From positions 248,001 through 312,000 of the forward strand of contig JAGTJL010000025.1 of NCBI GenBank assembly GCA_020746875.1: DNA of 64,000 bases, read 5' to 3'. The translations under genes were made by a program, and so were the position numbers. This document shows, piece after piece, positions 34,635 through 45,839 of the stretch; position 1 is the stretch's first letter, and each line of letters begins with the position of its first letter. This DNA comes from Rhexocercosporidium sp. MPI-PUGE-AT-0058 (lineage: Eukaryota > Ascomycota > Leotiomycetes > Helotiales). Under the pieces are notes generated by a model. It made no database searches and was not told the origin of the DNA. It saw only the letters and a program-made list of their open reading frames with translations.

Positions 34635-36089
34635 TCACATACTATCATACCACACCTCTCCAAAATCATCCACCTCAGGCCAAATCTCGAAAGTCCACTC
34701 ATCAATCCTGCCCGTCCACGGCCATGTCAACGTCACAGTGCCATTTTCCGCCCTCGTAATATTCGGCGTCTCTCCGATTTCAAAGCTACTCAAACGAGGC
34801 AAATTACTCATCACCATATCACCCGCTTTCTCGGTTGTCTCCGCGAATTGCCTAGAGACCTCTCGTCCATATTCCCTCCCATTCTTGCCTTCGTAGGCGT
34901 TCCCGCACCAGTGACCGCCGTCAAATCCCATAGCTAAGCTAGAGGAATAGGGGAGGTCGATGTGAGTTAGGTTTTTGAGTGAAGCGAGGATCTCGAGGAT
35001 GTTCTAGATGATGTCAAGGGTCAGAAATGGAAAGTAAGAGACTCTTTCGCGAATGGGACAGACGTCAGGACTTACTTCGAACTTGTCATTATCTTCTGTG
35101 TATAATCTACTCCCGACAGAGCCATAAAGTCCAAGGCTTTCTATTTGAGGCATGGCCTTCACGATTTCTATGACATTTCGTCAATCCCTACCAGGTCGCT
35201 CAGCGTGCTCGGTAAATAGAAAGGTAATCATACCAGTAGCAAGCTCAGGGTCCCATCCCTTGTATGAGCCACTCATCGCAAATCGCCTCAGCCCAGGCAC
35301 CAAAGCCGCTGATTGAATAAACAACACTCTCCAATCTGGCTCATCTCTCGAATATCCGTTCCAATCATACCCACTACCAGTCTCCAACCTCTCCAGATTC
35401 GGACACATACCCACCAGATACCGACTAAGTGCACCAGTTTCCAAATTCGTAACAGTTGGTAAAGTGAGATTCCTCGCCTTGAAAGACTCCTCGAAGAAAT
35501 GAGCGTCTTCTGTCCTGATGCTCCCTTTGATACTATTGAGACCCGTCATGGATTCCAGGACGTCTCCGAATAGGGCTAAGAGTTGTTCAGATGGCTGGTT
35601 AGGTTCAAGAGCTTTGAGCCAGAGATCGGCGTATTCTCCGTGATGGACGAAGATGTTGACGTGGAGTGCCTTGACTCGAGCGAGGGCAAGTGGGCAGCGG
35701 TTTATTTCTGTGAGTCTTTCGAGGGCATTGGGCCAACCGGGTCGGGAGAAGGTTCCGGGATTGTTGTCAATCGTGAGGTTTTCGAAGAGGTCGGGTGGAA
35801 TATCAAGCTCGGCTTCTGTTCCCTCGACTTGCTTTCCCTGGATGTCGAAGTTTCGGTCGAAGCATAGGAATGCCTCTGCGTTTGGAAGACTTTCCAGCTT
35901 GCGCTGATTGGAGAGTATCCAAGGATGTTGTGTATCGAGGATGAATTGAGGTATTGTTGATTTCCGATATGGGTTGTCGATGAGATTCAGGATGGGTTGT
36001 TGGAAGCTTGCTAGCCAGGTTTGGACAGTTGACAGGCCAGGGAAGGCCATAGTGGCGGCGAAGAGCGAAAACAGGATCGCGATTTTCAT
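34635..36089 (-). CDS. Secreted protein of unknown function
   Basis: Three exons, complement(34635..35003, 35076..35167, 35234..36089), give 438 residues. MKIAILFSLFAATMAFPGLS is a signal peptide. The joins ELAT-EIVKAMPQIESLGLYG and DNDKFE-NILEILASLKNLTHIDL are in phase with good sites. The pattern of short Leu-rich segments (LERLETGSG, IESLGLYG, LKNLTHIDLPY, LPRLSSFEIG) resembles the leucine-rich-repeat-like C-termini of fungal F-box relatives. Here there is a signal peptide instead of an F-box. Several NxT/S sequons agree with secretion. No catalytic motif is visible. Confidence 0.8.
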
Positions 36090-37848
36090 GATTAATGTGA
36101 TTTATGTTGGAGGGTTTGATAAAATGTTTGAGGGGCATTTGTTGGTTATATGTTGAAGATGTAGACACCTGGCAGTTGCAGCTCTCCTGTTGCCTGCTGA
36201 GGGCTGTTGTTACGAAATCCGGGCTTGGCGCTGATGTTTAGCGAGATATACCTCCTCTTTCCTCTTGGTGAGGAGAAAATAGATAAGCATGTGTTTATTA
36301 GCCTCTTCACTGATTTAGAAATGCAATGTGCGGTTCGTACATGACCTTGAGCAGCCATGCCGGGCAGGTTCACAAACCCCAGCTCTTTGCACTTCATGGT
36401 GAATCAGGTTTGGCGTTCCATTTTCCGATAAGCATCACATGAAGTCTGAAGCTTCAAGAAGTTTTAAAATGTTGTCAAGGACCCTATTTCTGTCGATTAT
36501 ATGTAACTGCCATTAGTTCTTGATTTGTTGGGTCTGCTGCTCCATTGTTCATGGTCTGAGTGCCGGTAACTGGGTTTTGGGGTAAGTAAACGGCTTCGAA
36601 AATTAAAGCCGTGAGCTTTCCGTCATCTGTCAGTTAGTAGTTATCTTGCCAAATATTCCACCGGGATAACAAATATAATGCCAAAAAAAAAATCGCACCA
36701 AGTAGCTTCTTCCTTGTAGACTTGGTTTGGAAAGACAATCGAGGAGGGCATAACATACTACCATCTACGGTAGAGATACAAATGCTCGAGAAAACCAGCT
36801 CCGAAATCTCTCATCACTGGAATTGACTGCGCATCGCTTCATGATAAAAAATCTCTACATCGGAAGCGTGTATAAGCCCTTAACTTCACAGTACTGATAG
36901 CCCACACAATAAATGAGCTACTGTACAAAGGTCTAAAGATCTCTTTGTCAAGTGTGAAGGTCATGCGGTGATGCTAGCTGTCAAATATATAGACTGATGA
37001 GTTAGTACGGGGATAGATTTTCACCAGCTACAATACCAGAGAGAAACTGCGTGGGTGCAGAGTAGTTCTCTCAGACATAACTCTTGCATGCCGGCCATTT
37101 AATTACCCCGCGTTTTCCTTCGGAAAGGAAAGGCTGCGAATCTTTGCACATGGGGAGTTCCTCAATCAGTCCCTAGTACGAAAGAAAATACATCTATCCA
37201 TACAACACGCTTCATTAACTTCTACCCACTATATTTCGCCAATATTCCATTTCGAACAATTCAACGCCAAATATTCCCTTAGCCACTTACCACTTCATTC
37301 CTAAAACACGTAGGATATTCTAGCGATGGCCAGCCGATGTTGCGTTGTGCAAACAACATCTCCAAAACACCATCCCTAAATCACACAAAAGCCTCTCTCC
37401 CAGAAAATCAATCACCCCAACACAAGCACCCGCACCAATATAGCATGGCCGCGCCGCGCCTGAAAGAGAATCTACATACATACATGCTCCATCGCCATCC
37501 TTCCACCTCACGCATATCGCATATCGCATATCGTCATGTAATTACCTAATTACCGCTCTCCTTTTCCGACGTAATGATGTTAGTTATTAGACGGGTGCGA
37601 ATGCATGCTTAAATTCCTCATTTCAATAAGACGGGCGGCTCTCGCGGATTCGCGTGGCAATTTACATCTACGAACGGCAGAGAGGGGTTTTTTCTTGACG
37701 GAGTCGCTGTCGCTGTTGGTACTTTCATTCCTGTGGTCTATCTACTAGTGTCAAATCGTTTCGTGGAGAGCTTGACATCAAGTCAAGAATATCGAGATAT
37801 GAGGGTACGTAGGTCTTCAATAGTGTCTTTCTGGACTAAGATGCGTCA

Positions 37849-37871
37849 CTCTCTCTCTCTCTCTCTCTCTC
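37849..37871. repeat. (CT)n microsatellite
   Basis: About 11 uninterrupted CT units in intergenic DNA. Confidence 0.9.
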
Positions 37872-38269
37872 GGTTGTGTAATTAGGCGAGAGGGGAGATG
37901 GAGATGCTGGTTTGGTGGTGGTATATGTAATCTTAGATGTGTGTTTTTGAGGTTCTGAGAGGATAATTATGATATGATATGACGTGATATGACATGTTAT
38001 GATATAATACGAATCGATACAGTGCTCCCACTAGGCAAGAGAAGGTGGGAGGTGGATATGTACCGTATACCGAGTAGAAGAGCAATGTATTTTCAGAGGT
38101 GAAATCATAGAATGGATGTTGGAAAAAGGCGAGGTAGCACAAAGAAAAAAATGGGTATTGTATTGATAACTCTCTCCATACTCTCCAAGTCTATCCCCTC
38201 TCCCCTCAACTCCCCCCATCTCTCTCCAACTCCCTCGTTCTCGTGTACTGCTCAAGCGAGCCTGGGTAT

Positions 38270-38310
38270 TTCCTATTCCTATTCCTACTCCTACTCCTAT
38301 TCCTATCCTT
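38270..38310. repeat. TATTCC/TACTCC hexamer repeat
   Basis: Six or so imperfect tandem units of TATTCC or TACTCC lie just downstream of the coiled-coil gene. Confidence 0.75.
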
Positions 38311-38544
38311 GCCGATTCCCTATGCAAATGCAGCCAAGCCAGCCAACCGCCGAAAACGCAATTTTTGCCGACCAGAATTAGAGAGATGAAGCTATGTAAC
38401 AAATGAACAATCTTGAATGAACGAAAGAAAGGAAAGAACTCCCATGCTATGCACGCAAGGGATAAAAATAACAATGAAGGTAAAGCAAACTTCAGTCAAC
38501 GATCCAATAACTCACGCCTCATTCCTACTCAGAGAGGTTGCACC

Positions 38545-41500
38545 TCACAACCCCTTCCTAAACAGCCTCTTCGTCCCACCGATCTTCTCCATCTCCCCGA
38601 AACTAGACCTACTCTCCCTGCCTCCACTTCCACCACTCCCATCACCCTTCCCTCTCATTCCCATTCCCGATGCTAGACCGACACCACTATCCCTATCCCT
38701 CTTCTCCTTCTCCGCACTAGCCAAGCGTACTTTCTCCTTCATGCTCTCGACCCACTCCTGATCCCGCTCGCTGATTGTGATGTTTTTGCTTTTGGGGCCA
38801 GCGAGACCGAGGGGGAGGGACGTGTCGTCCGATGTCCAGGAGAGGCGAGAGGAGGACCGTGGCGGTCGCTCGCCTTGGGTGGCTGATGTGGATGCGGAGG
38901 AGGTGGTTGAGGGTGGTGTGTTGTGGATGTTGCCGTTGCGGTGAAGAGATGTGGATGGAAGGGGCGTAGATGGTGCGCGGGAATATGTGTCTGATATGCG
39001 GGGCATGAGGGACAGGTCAGATGTTGATATCGTGGTGTTGGATGACGAGGAAGATGATTCGCCGACCGATCGGCGGGTTTTCCGAACGTGGAGACTGCTT
39101 GCTGGCCGTTCACGCTCCATCACACTATGTGGGTGAGGATCTGGTGTTGATCTCCCATTCCCATTTCCTCGCAACGTAATAGTAGATGAGGAAGACACGT
39201 TTCTACTTGGTAGATCCTGTATCTGAACTCTATCGCCTGCATCAACAGCTGATCTCCTTCCATGATGACTCGCGTATTCCTTGAGATATTCTCCTAGATC
39301 TGCCCAGCCACCACCAACACGAACCATAACTCTCTCACCATGTTCACCTACGAGCCGGACGAAGAGCTTGATGGGCGCCTCACCGGTAGAGCGGGAAAGG
39401 TGGTAGAGCTTGATCTCGGGATTGCTGCTTTGGGGGCGTGGCCGAGATGAAGTCTTGCCGAAGGCTGGGGCGAGAGTGAATGACGGTGTCGGCGCCCGAG
39501 AGGACGTGCTATAGTTGGACATGCTAGACGAGGAGCGGAAAGAGGGTGTGATTGAACGACGAGTTTTCTTAGGACGGAGGGTTTGAGATGCGAAGGTTGT
39601 GGAGTCGGTCTCGGTGGTTAGACGGATCCGAGCTGGGATGGATTCAAGGAGGGATGAGATTTGTTGTTGCATTTGATCGTCTGTGTTAGATTTCTTGGGG
39701 CTGGCGATTATGGGTATTGTTGATACATCGACGTTGCCAAAGACAGGGGCGTCCAGGGGCGTCGGTGGAGCGCTGTCTGCATACGGAGTTGAAGGAGTAC
39801 TGGAGGAGAAGCTGGGAGTACTTGGGAGGAATAATGATGGTCGTTTGGCAACTCCAGGAGGAGGCGAGTTTGGAGGGCTAATATCGTAAGACTTTGCGCT
39901 TCGATGTCCGATTCGACCGGCTGATGGAGACTGCTCGACTGATGATTCTGTAGCATCTTCTGATATTGGTGAAGCCATTCTTGAGGAAGGGGACTCGTTG
40001 ACACGACCATGAATGACGGTCGAAGCATTAGAAGATATGCTTTCACGACGAGGTATCGAGATACGTCTGATGGGGCTATCAATGTGAGAGATTGGGGTAT
40101 GGCCAGCGAGAAATGGAAGGTCTGATTCTCCATCAACCTTTTTCTCGCTGGACTCTAGGTCTCGAACAGCTACTTCACAAGCATCGCAAGGGCCATCGAC
40201 GTCGAGCTCAGTTGAGATTGACATGAATTCCTCAGCGACTGGAGATAAAATAGAGTTTGTAGACTCTCTGGAGTGTCGATTAGATGTAGAAACAGGAGAT
40301 TTTGTAGGAGTCGCAGTCTGAACCTCTGAATAGGCCAGAGGCTTTGGGGTAAGTGGCAGTGACTCAGAAGTCGCGGCATTGGCCGAGGGTTGAGAATTCT
40401 TGGCAGGTGAAGCAAAGTACTCAGCTGGTTGACCTTCATATATCTCGGGAGTAGGTTCAGATGTAGAGTAGTCAGAGACCAATGACGAACGTGAATTTGT
40501 GCTTTCAGGATTCGAATCATGATCTTGAACATCAGCAGAAAACTCGGCCATGGTATTTCCAGGAGGGTCGACTACAAGCCACTCCTCCTCGGTATTCCGA
40601 GACGTGGCTGCATCAGAATTATTGACATCGCTTGCACCATCGAACGAGAGTTCAGACCTGACAGGTGTCTGAGGGGCAGGTGTAGGTCTGACGAGATGAT
40701 CGCGTTGTTCTTCCCCTGATGGCTGGACTGCACGCTCATCCTGCCATGGAGACGACACTCGAACAATGCTCGCGAACCCTTGTCCGAGTGGCAGGACCTT
40801 TGAGCGAGGTGGGCTCGATTCTTCAGACGTTGGTGATGTGTAAACCCGAGCCGTGCTGGATATTGTTGATGAGGTTGGCGTCTGAGGGAAGGAGTCGTCC
40901 AGATGTATGGGGGATGCTAGATTCAATCCGTTGGCACCCTTCTTGATCTCAACCTCTGTTGTCCTGATAGCCGGCTCAGAGGACTCATGCCCTCCATCAA
41001 ACGGAGCATATCTCGTGATCTGGGGCTGGACAGCATCACCAAACTCAGTAGTGATGAGTGAATCCACGAAGTTTTGAGTACGAGCGGCACCAGAGCTCAC
41101 TGCAGCGCCCATGACAGGCTGGGATGGGGAGCTGGGTTTACTCTGTCGGATCTCCTCGCATATATCGCAATCTGCGATCCTTTCATTGATCGATTCATCA
41201 TCTATTACTTGAATTGGAGTGGGTTTCATCCTGACAGATTCTGCCACAACAATGTCCTGCTGAGCCTTTGTTCTTGCTGTCTCGGCATCGTGCCCGGCTT
41301 CCTGCTGAACCAGTTCCGCAGTTCTGGGGACATCTGATTGCCGGATTGATTCGACCAACTGGGCTGGCCCCCGTGCAGAATCGGCTTCTGGCTCTACTGT
41401 TTCCCTAGCAAGCTCAACCTCCGTGGCTTGTCTCTGGAACTCGACATTTCCAGCGTCCAGATTCGCTGTCCGCATGGCAGCTTCATCAGCATCGCGTCTT

Positions 41501-43308
41501 GCTTGAAATTTGGTAAGTTCAGCAGTGGCAAGGCGTCTTGACTCCTCGGCTTGTTGTTGATCAAGTATTCTGGCGAGCTCCGCCTCCTGAGCGTCTCCGA
41601 GAGCCTTTTGTCTAGCAGCCTCCTGGGCCTCTAGCTCCGCTTTGACCTTGGCATCTTCCTCCAACTCAGCATCTTTGAGAGCTCGCTGCTGTGCAGCTTG
41701 AAATTCCTCGACTTGAAGTCTGGCGGATTCAGCTTTGGCTTGCTGTTCGGCCAACAGGCTTGCTTCCTCGGCGTCTTGAGTTTCCTGCAAAGCCTTGTAT
41801 CGTGCAAGCTCTCGAGCATCCTCTTCAGCGAGTCTAGCGGATGCGGCTTGCCGTTCAGCAAGTAGCCTAGCAGCCTCAATTTCTGCAGCTTCCTCCAACG
41901 CCTTTTGATTTGCAACTTCTCGAGCCTCCTCCTCAGCCTTGAGCCTTGCCCCTTCGGCCTCAGCAACTTTCTGCGCCATCAATCTCGCAGCTTCGAGCTC
42001 CTCGGCTTCCCTCAAAGCTTCCAGCTTCACTGCTTCTGCTTTGGCATCTTCGTCTGCTTTTGTTTTCGCAATAGCCTTTGCCTTAGCCTCTTCAGCTTGC
42101 AACCTAGCAGCTTCTTGCGCGTCCTGCTCCGCTCTCAGCCTAGCAACCTCTGCCATTTCAGCATCCAACTGAGCTTTTCGGAGCGCTTCCTCCTCTGCTT
42201 TCCTCCTAGCAGTCTCGGCGGCTTCTGCTTCTTTCAACTTCCGCGCATCATCCTCCTCTTTCCTCGTCTTGGCCATTTTAGCCCATTCTCCCTCTCTTAC
42301 TTTCCTATCTCCCGAAACAACCCAGGATCCGTAGTCGTTCTCAATAGTCTCCATCCGATCCAGCCATGAATCCGGCAAGGTATCCTCTCTCCCTTCTAAG
42401 GTGTCAAGCATGTAATCGAGATCCTGGCCTAGGGTTGTGACTTTGCCCTTTAGAACTTCGCGCATGATCTCGAAGGTTTTGCGGGAAAGGTAGGGGTCTT
42501 CCGTCGGTGGGGTGGCGTCCTGGTTTTCTATCGCTGTCCAACCGCTCTTCAGAGCTATCTCGACATCGTCCAAAGCGATCATCAGTGGAGGGACCTTCCG
42601 TAGAACACTCAAGCGTATATTCCAAACATCCATCAACCGCGTAAGTCGACTTAGGTTCGGTAAAGAGTGTAGAACCGTAGCTGTAATGACCGCGGTGAAA
42701 TCATCCATTCGCGTGTACGAGACAAAGAGGCTAGGCATAGGCGGCGCATTCGAAGCAGAAGAGGACGGACGAGATCTCGGCGAGAAATGTGTATCTAGGA
42801 CCTGGCGCTTGATCTCCTCTACATTCAGATCCTCCATGTCAGCAGTTATATCGTCGATGCGATTTTCGTAGCGGTCGACCTCGGTCTCCAGGAGACTGCC
42901 AATGTATTTCGGTTCTTGCGTGTAGGTATTGCTATTGCGCCGACCCCGGTCGTCTGGTTGGAGGGAGAGCTTTCTCCGTTTGGCAGATGGCATTTCAAAG
43001 CCTAGAGAACCTCCTTCGGCGGGCCAGGGCCATCCTGATAACTCGTCAACCCATTCTTGTATCTTCTTCGATGCGAGGGTGGCTCGCAGACCGAAGGCTC
43101 TTTCGCTGGGTGTTGCGGCCTCGATGCTAGCTTTGAGCTTGCCGGAAGGGTTGGTGAAGGCTTCGAGAGTTGTCGCTGGCGAGAGATCGGAGAGGATGTC
43201 GTCTGCGAGTCTGTGACGGGTGGGAGACCGCGATGGTGTTCGAGTGTGGGTTCGAGGAGGCGCAAATCGAGGGACGTTAGGGGAGAGGAGAGGTGTGGTT
43301 CCGTCCAT
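38545..43308 (-). CDS. Large coiled-coil protein with GAS2/GAR-like module
   Basis: A single uninterrupted frame encodes 1587 residues. The N-terminal 330 residues look helical and folded (IQEWVDELSGWPWP, LSRLTRLMDVWNIRLSVL). Residues about 340-640 are a long Ala/Glu/Lys/Arg coiled coil with AEEEA-type repeats. A long Ser/Pro-rich disordered middle follows. Near residues 1300-1345, IKLYHLSRS..KLFVRLVGEHGERVMVRVGGGWADLGEYLKEY fits the GAS2-related (GAR) domain, whose VRVGGGW..L..FL core binds microtubules. The C-terminus is again Ser-rich and basic. A microtubule-associated or cortical role is a reasonable inference. The domain call rests on the VRVGGGW motif by eye. Absence of introns over 4.7 kb is notable. 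Confidence 0.85.
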   Translation of the reverse strand: MDGTTPLLSPNVPRFAPPRTHTRTPSRSPTRHRLADDILSDLSPATTLEAFTNPSGKLKASIEAATPSERAFGLRATLASKKIQEWVDELSGWPWPAEGGSLGFEMPSAKRRKLSLQPDDRGRRNSNTYTQEPKYIGSLLETEVDRYENRIDDITADMEDLNVEEIKRQVLDTHFSPRSRPSSSASNAPPMPSLFVSYTRMDDFTAVITATVLHSLPNLSRLTRLMDVWNIRLSVLRKVPPLMIALDDVEIALKSGWTAIENQDATPPTEDPYLSRKTFEIMREVLKGKVTTLGQDLDYMLDTLEGREDTLPDSWLDRMETIENDYGSWVVSGDRKVREGEWAKMAKTRKEEDDARKLKEAEAAETARRKAEEEALRKAQLDAEMAEVARLRAEQDAQEAARLQAEEAKAKAIAKTKADEDAKAEAVKLEALREAEELEAARLMAQKVAEAEGARLKAEEEAREVANQKALEEAAEIEAARLLAERQAASARLAEEDARELARYKALQETQDAEEASLLAEQQAKAESARLQVEEFQAAQQRALKDAELEEDAKVKAELEAQEAARQKALGDAQEAELARILDQQQAEESRRLATAELTKFQARRDADEAAMRTANLDAGNVEFQRQATEVELARETVEPEADSARGPAQLVESIRQSDVPRTAELVQQEAGHDAETARTKAQQDIVVAESVRMKPTPIQVIDDESINERIADCDICEEIRQSKPSSPSQPVMGAAVSSGAARTQNFVDSLITTEFGDAVQPQITRYAPFDGGHESSEPAIRTTEVEIKKGANGLNLASPIHLDDSFPQTPTSSTISSTARVYTSPTSEESSPPRSKVLPLGQGFASIVRVSSPWQDERAVQPSGEEQRDHLVRPTPAPQTPVRSELSFDGASDVNNSDAATSRNTEEEWLVVDPPGNTMAEFSADVQDHDSNPESTNSRSSLVSDYSTSEPTPEIYEGQPAEYFASPAKNSQPSANAATSESLPLTPKPLAYSEVQTATPTKSPVSTSNRHSRESTNSILSPVAEEFMSISTELDVDGPCDACEVAVRDLESSEKKVDGESDLPFLAGHTPISHIDSPIRRISIPRRESISSNASTVIHGRVNESPSSRMASPISEDATESSVEQSPSAGRIGHRSAKSYDISPPNSPPPGVAKRPSLFLPSTPSFSSSTPSTPYADSAPPTPLDAPVFGNVDVSTIPIIASPKKSNTDDQMQQQISSLLESIPARIRLTTETDSTTFASQTLRPKKTRRSITPSFRSSSSMSNYSTSSRAPTPSFTLAPAFGKTSSRPRPQSSNPEIKLYHLSRSTGEAPIKLFVRLVGEHGERVMVRVGGGWADLGEYLKEYASHHGRRSAVDAGDRVQIQDLPSRNVSSSSTITLRGNGNGRSTPDPHPHSVMERERPASSLHVRKTRRSVGESSSSSSNTTISTSDLSLMPRISDTYSRAPSTPLPSTSLHRNGNIHNTPPSTTSSASTSATQGERPPRSSSRLSWTSDDTSLPLGLAGPKSKNITISERDQEWVESMKEKVRLASAEKEKRDRDSGVGLASGMGMRGKGDGSGGSGGRESRSSFGEMEKIGGTKRLFRKGL

Positions 43309-44849
43309 GGTTTTGGCTGGTGGTTAGTATTCTGTCTGCTGCTCGTCTGTTGGGAGAGACGGCGCATTGCTGTATTTTGCTAGCTATGCTCTGGCTAACG
43401 AGTCCGAGGAGGTGAGGGTGGTGGGGAGTACAACATGTTTGTGGGACAAAGGTGAATGGTGCCTCAAGATGTTTGAGATGGTCTTGTAAGGCAAGGTGTC
43501 TATCTCATGTGCGCCGGGACTGCAGACTGGCTGCGTGCATGGTGAACGAGAATGGAGGTAGTTGGTGGATGGTGGATGGAGCGAGAGGATGCGATGCAGA
43601 TCTTCGAGCCGAGTTGGAGAGAGCAGAGGAGAGGAGAGGCGACGAGGAGAAAGAAGAGTCTAGGTGGGATTATGAAGCATCACCAGCTTCAAGCTTTGTA
43701 ACGAGTGTGGAGTGGTAGAGGGGAGGGGAGTGTATGGGAAATTCGTGATATGAGGGTTGATATTGTACAGGGAGATATGGAAGGAGAGAAAGCGAGTCGA
43801 GCGAGTTGGGAGACGCGAACCCATCCATCCAACTATCCAACCAACCACCAACCATCCCTCCCCATCTTGCTTGCAGGGCAGCCGAGAGTGGGTGTGGAGT
43901 TCGGTTCGCTTGTGCTTGGCGATCATTTTGCAGCGAACCACAGGTCGAGTCGCGTAGGGGGGGAAAGGGAGGGGGGCTGCTGGGGAGAGGAGTGAAAAGG
44001 AATTCAATAAAACGAAAGAAGTAAATAAAGATGGTTTTGACAGGAAAGATAAATAAATACTTTCTGTCCCGAGGTCCGACTAAGGTTATTGATCCCAGTC
44101 CGTTTCAAACAACTGCAGGATTTAAGTTATGGCGGTGCAGTGCAGCGTTGGGATCAGACCCGATCCCAAGCATCTCATTCATCATCATCATCATCAAATG
44201 GATCCCGTCTCCAGAGGTCCGATCACTGTTCCTGGCCTGGATATGTGGGTGTTGCCCAATCAAACGTGTGGAATCGACGACGCCAAAAAAATAAATCCAT
44301 CTTAGAAGCCTCACATCCGACCCAGCTATTTGTTTTTTCTTTTTTCTTTTTCTTTTCTTTTTCTTTTCTTTCTTTTTCTTCTTCTTCTTCTTGTTCTTTT
44401 TCAACGTCCCTCGCTGCTTCTGGAGCGTGCAGCTTGCTCATTAATCGATAGTACTTACTGGTCTTATGTCGTTCCTACCCCGTGTTATTCCTGTTTGCTT
44501 TCCCTTGTTCCTCTCCCATTCACAGTCAGCAGCAGCATTCTCTATTCCGTCTTGTCCGTTCACCCAGTTGACTTCTCCTGTTTATATCGGCTTGCGTCTA
44601 GCCGTGGGAATAGTGCTGGCTCGGTAGTGGGGGCTGATCTTCTGTGCATACATGCACCTGTCCCAGGTAGATACCATACCGACTTGAGGCTATCGTATTG
44701 TAGTCAGGCTGGACGTCCAGATTGTACTACGAATGCTGACATCACCACGAGAACAGCAGATTATGATCAACAGCGGAGAGCAAACTCAGGTGCAATCTAC
44801 AATCTCACACGTTACTCGGTGAAGGCACCAAAGATTTATTTATCACACG
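43309..44849. other. Intergenic region with pyrimidine-rich tract
   Basis: Upstream region of the coiled-coil gene. It contains an ATC trinucleotide run near 44180-44196 and a long T/C-rich tract at 44328-44402. Open frames crossing that tract are low-complexity and are not called. Confidence 0.45.
44328..44402. repeat. TTTTCT/TTC low-complexity tract
   Basis: About 75 bases of almost pure pyrimidine built from TTTTCT and TTC units. Confidence 0.85.
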
Positions 44850-44854
44850 GCATC

Positions 44855-45101
44855 GAGGCGGAATAATTTCGTGAGCGGTGAAGCGAGTTGCGACCGTACG
44901 AACGAATACTATAATATTTCGTAACAACGACTCAATTAAAACCTCTAAAATTGAAAGGGAAGACTCTAAACATTGCTTTAGTAACTTATAATGCCCTTCT
45001 CAACTTTCATTCAAAAGGTTCTGCAATAAAATGAGGTTGTAAATCAAGAAATTGTTTCGAGCCCGATTCTCGCTTCACCGGTCACGAAACGATTCCGCCT
45101 C
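44855..45101. mobile_element. MITE-like element with 33-bp terminal inverted repeats
   Basis: The left end 44855-44887 and right end 45069-45101 are inverted copies that match at 30 of 33 bases (left end begins GAGGCGGAAT, right end finishes ATTCCGCCTC). Immediately outside, GCATC occurs on both sides (44850-44854 and 45102-45106) as a 5-bp direct repeat, as expected for a target-site duplication. The 181-base interior is AT-rich and non-coding. Size, inverted ends, duplication and lack of coding sequence define a miniature inverted-repeat transposable element. The parent transposase family is not known. Confidence 0.8.
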
Positions 45102-45839
45102 GCATCATCGCACGCTGTAGAGGTTAACTTCAACCCTACCTAGATAAGCACTTGGCTCTCTGCAGGTACAAAGGTACAAAAAAATCAAGTTCCAGATAAC
45201 TGTTGCGCTTAGGTTCAGATGCACCAGTCTCACCCAATCTACTCTGGTAGATTTCTCATCTCACAAGTTCTGTTCTCACCAAATTGCTACTTCCAAAGCA
45301 ATCGGCGACCAAGTGTCCTTTGTACTGCTCAGCCCTACTCTGAGCATCCAGACCCAGCCAAGTGATCGAGAGCCTCTCTTCTTGTCCAACCTCACATCAC
45401 CTTGCCTCGCCTCGGAACCAACAATTCCGGTAAATATCCGAGATACGATTTTCCCCACGGAAAGATTCCTCTATCATTTCTGGGTAGATATCAGGATGTT
45501 GTCCTTGGATACACGCTCAGATATATGATCTCACAAGAAGTCCCCTGCTTGGATGCAGGTCGAACCTGCCTGTTCTATTATGTATCAAGTGGATATCCCT
45601 CTCCTTCTCTCCCACGTTGGCCCTTCCCTCTTTCCTTCTGCCAGTCCAACGTCAATATAAGCAGTCCTCTCCTCTTCTACTCGTCTTCCTCTCCTTTCTT
45701 TCTTCTTCTCTTCTTCATCATCGATCGTCAACATCTGCATCACCACAAGATCTTGCTCCTCTGCTTTTGGTATCACAACTCATCGCATTCCACCACATCA
45801 AACACTTCTTCCTGCTTTCGATATCTTAGTATCGTAATC
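45102..45839. other. Upstream region of the GPI-type Gly/Ser gene
   Basis: About 740 bases between the MITE-like element and the start at 45840. The last 200 bases are C/T-rich, as in many fungal promoters and leaders. No separate gene is supported. Confidence 0.45.

Larger units (their letters stand above)
36090..38544. other. 2.4-kb intergenic region with microsatellites
   Basis: This is one of the longest gene-free stretches here. It holds a CT dinucleotide repeat, a GATATG-like imperfect repeat near 37967-38010, a TATTCC-type hexamer repeat near 38270-38310 and many AT-rich segments. No coding frame, tRNA or transposon end could be supported. Confidence 0.5.

Noticed and set aside
44330..44866. 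178-residue plus-strand open frame
   Set aside because: It begins in the T/C-rich tract, which yields artificial Phe/Leu/Ser hydrophobic sequence, and runs into the MITE end.
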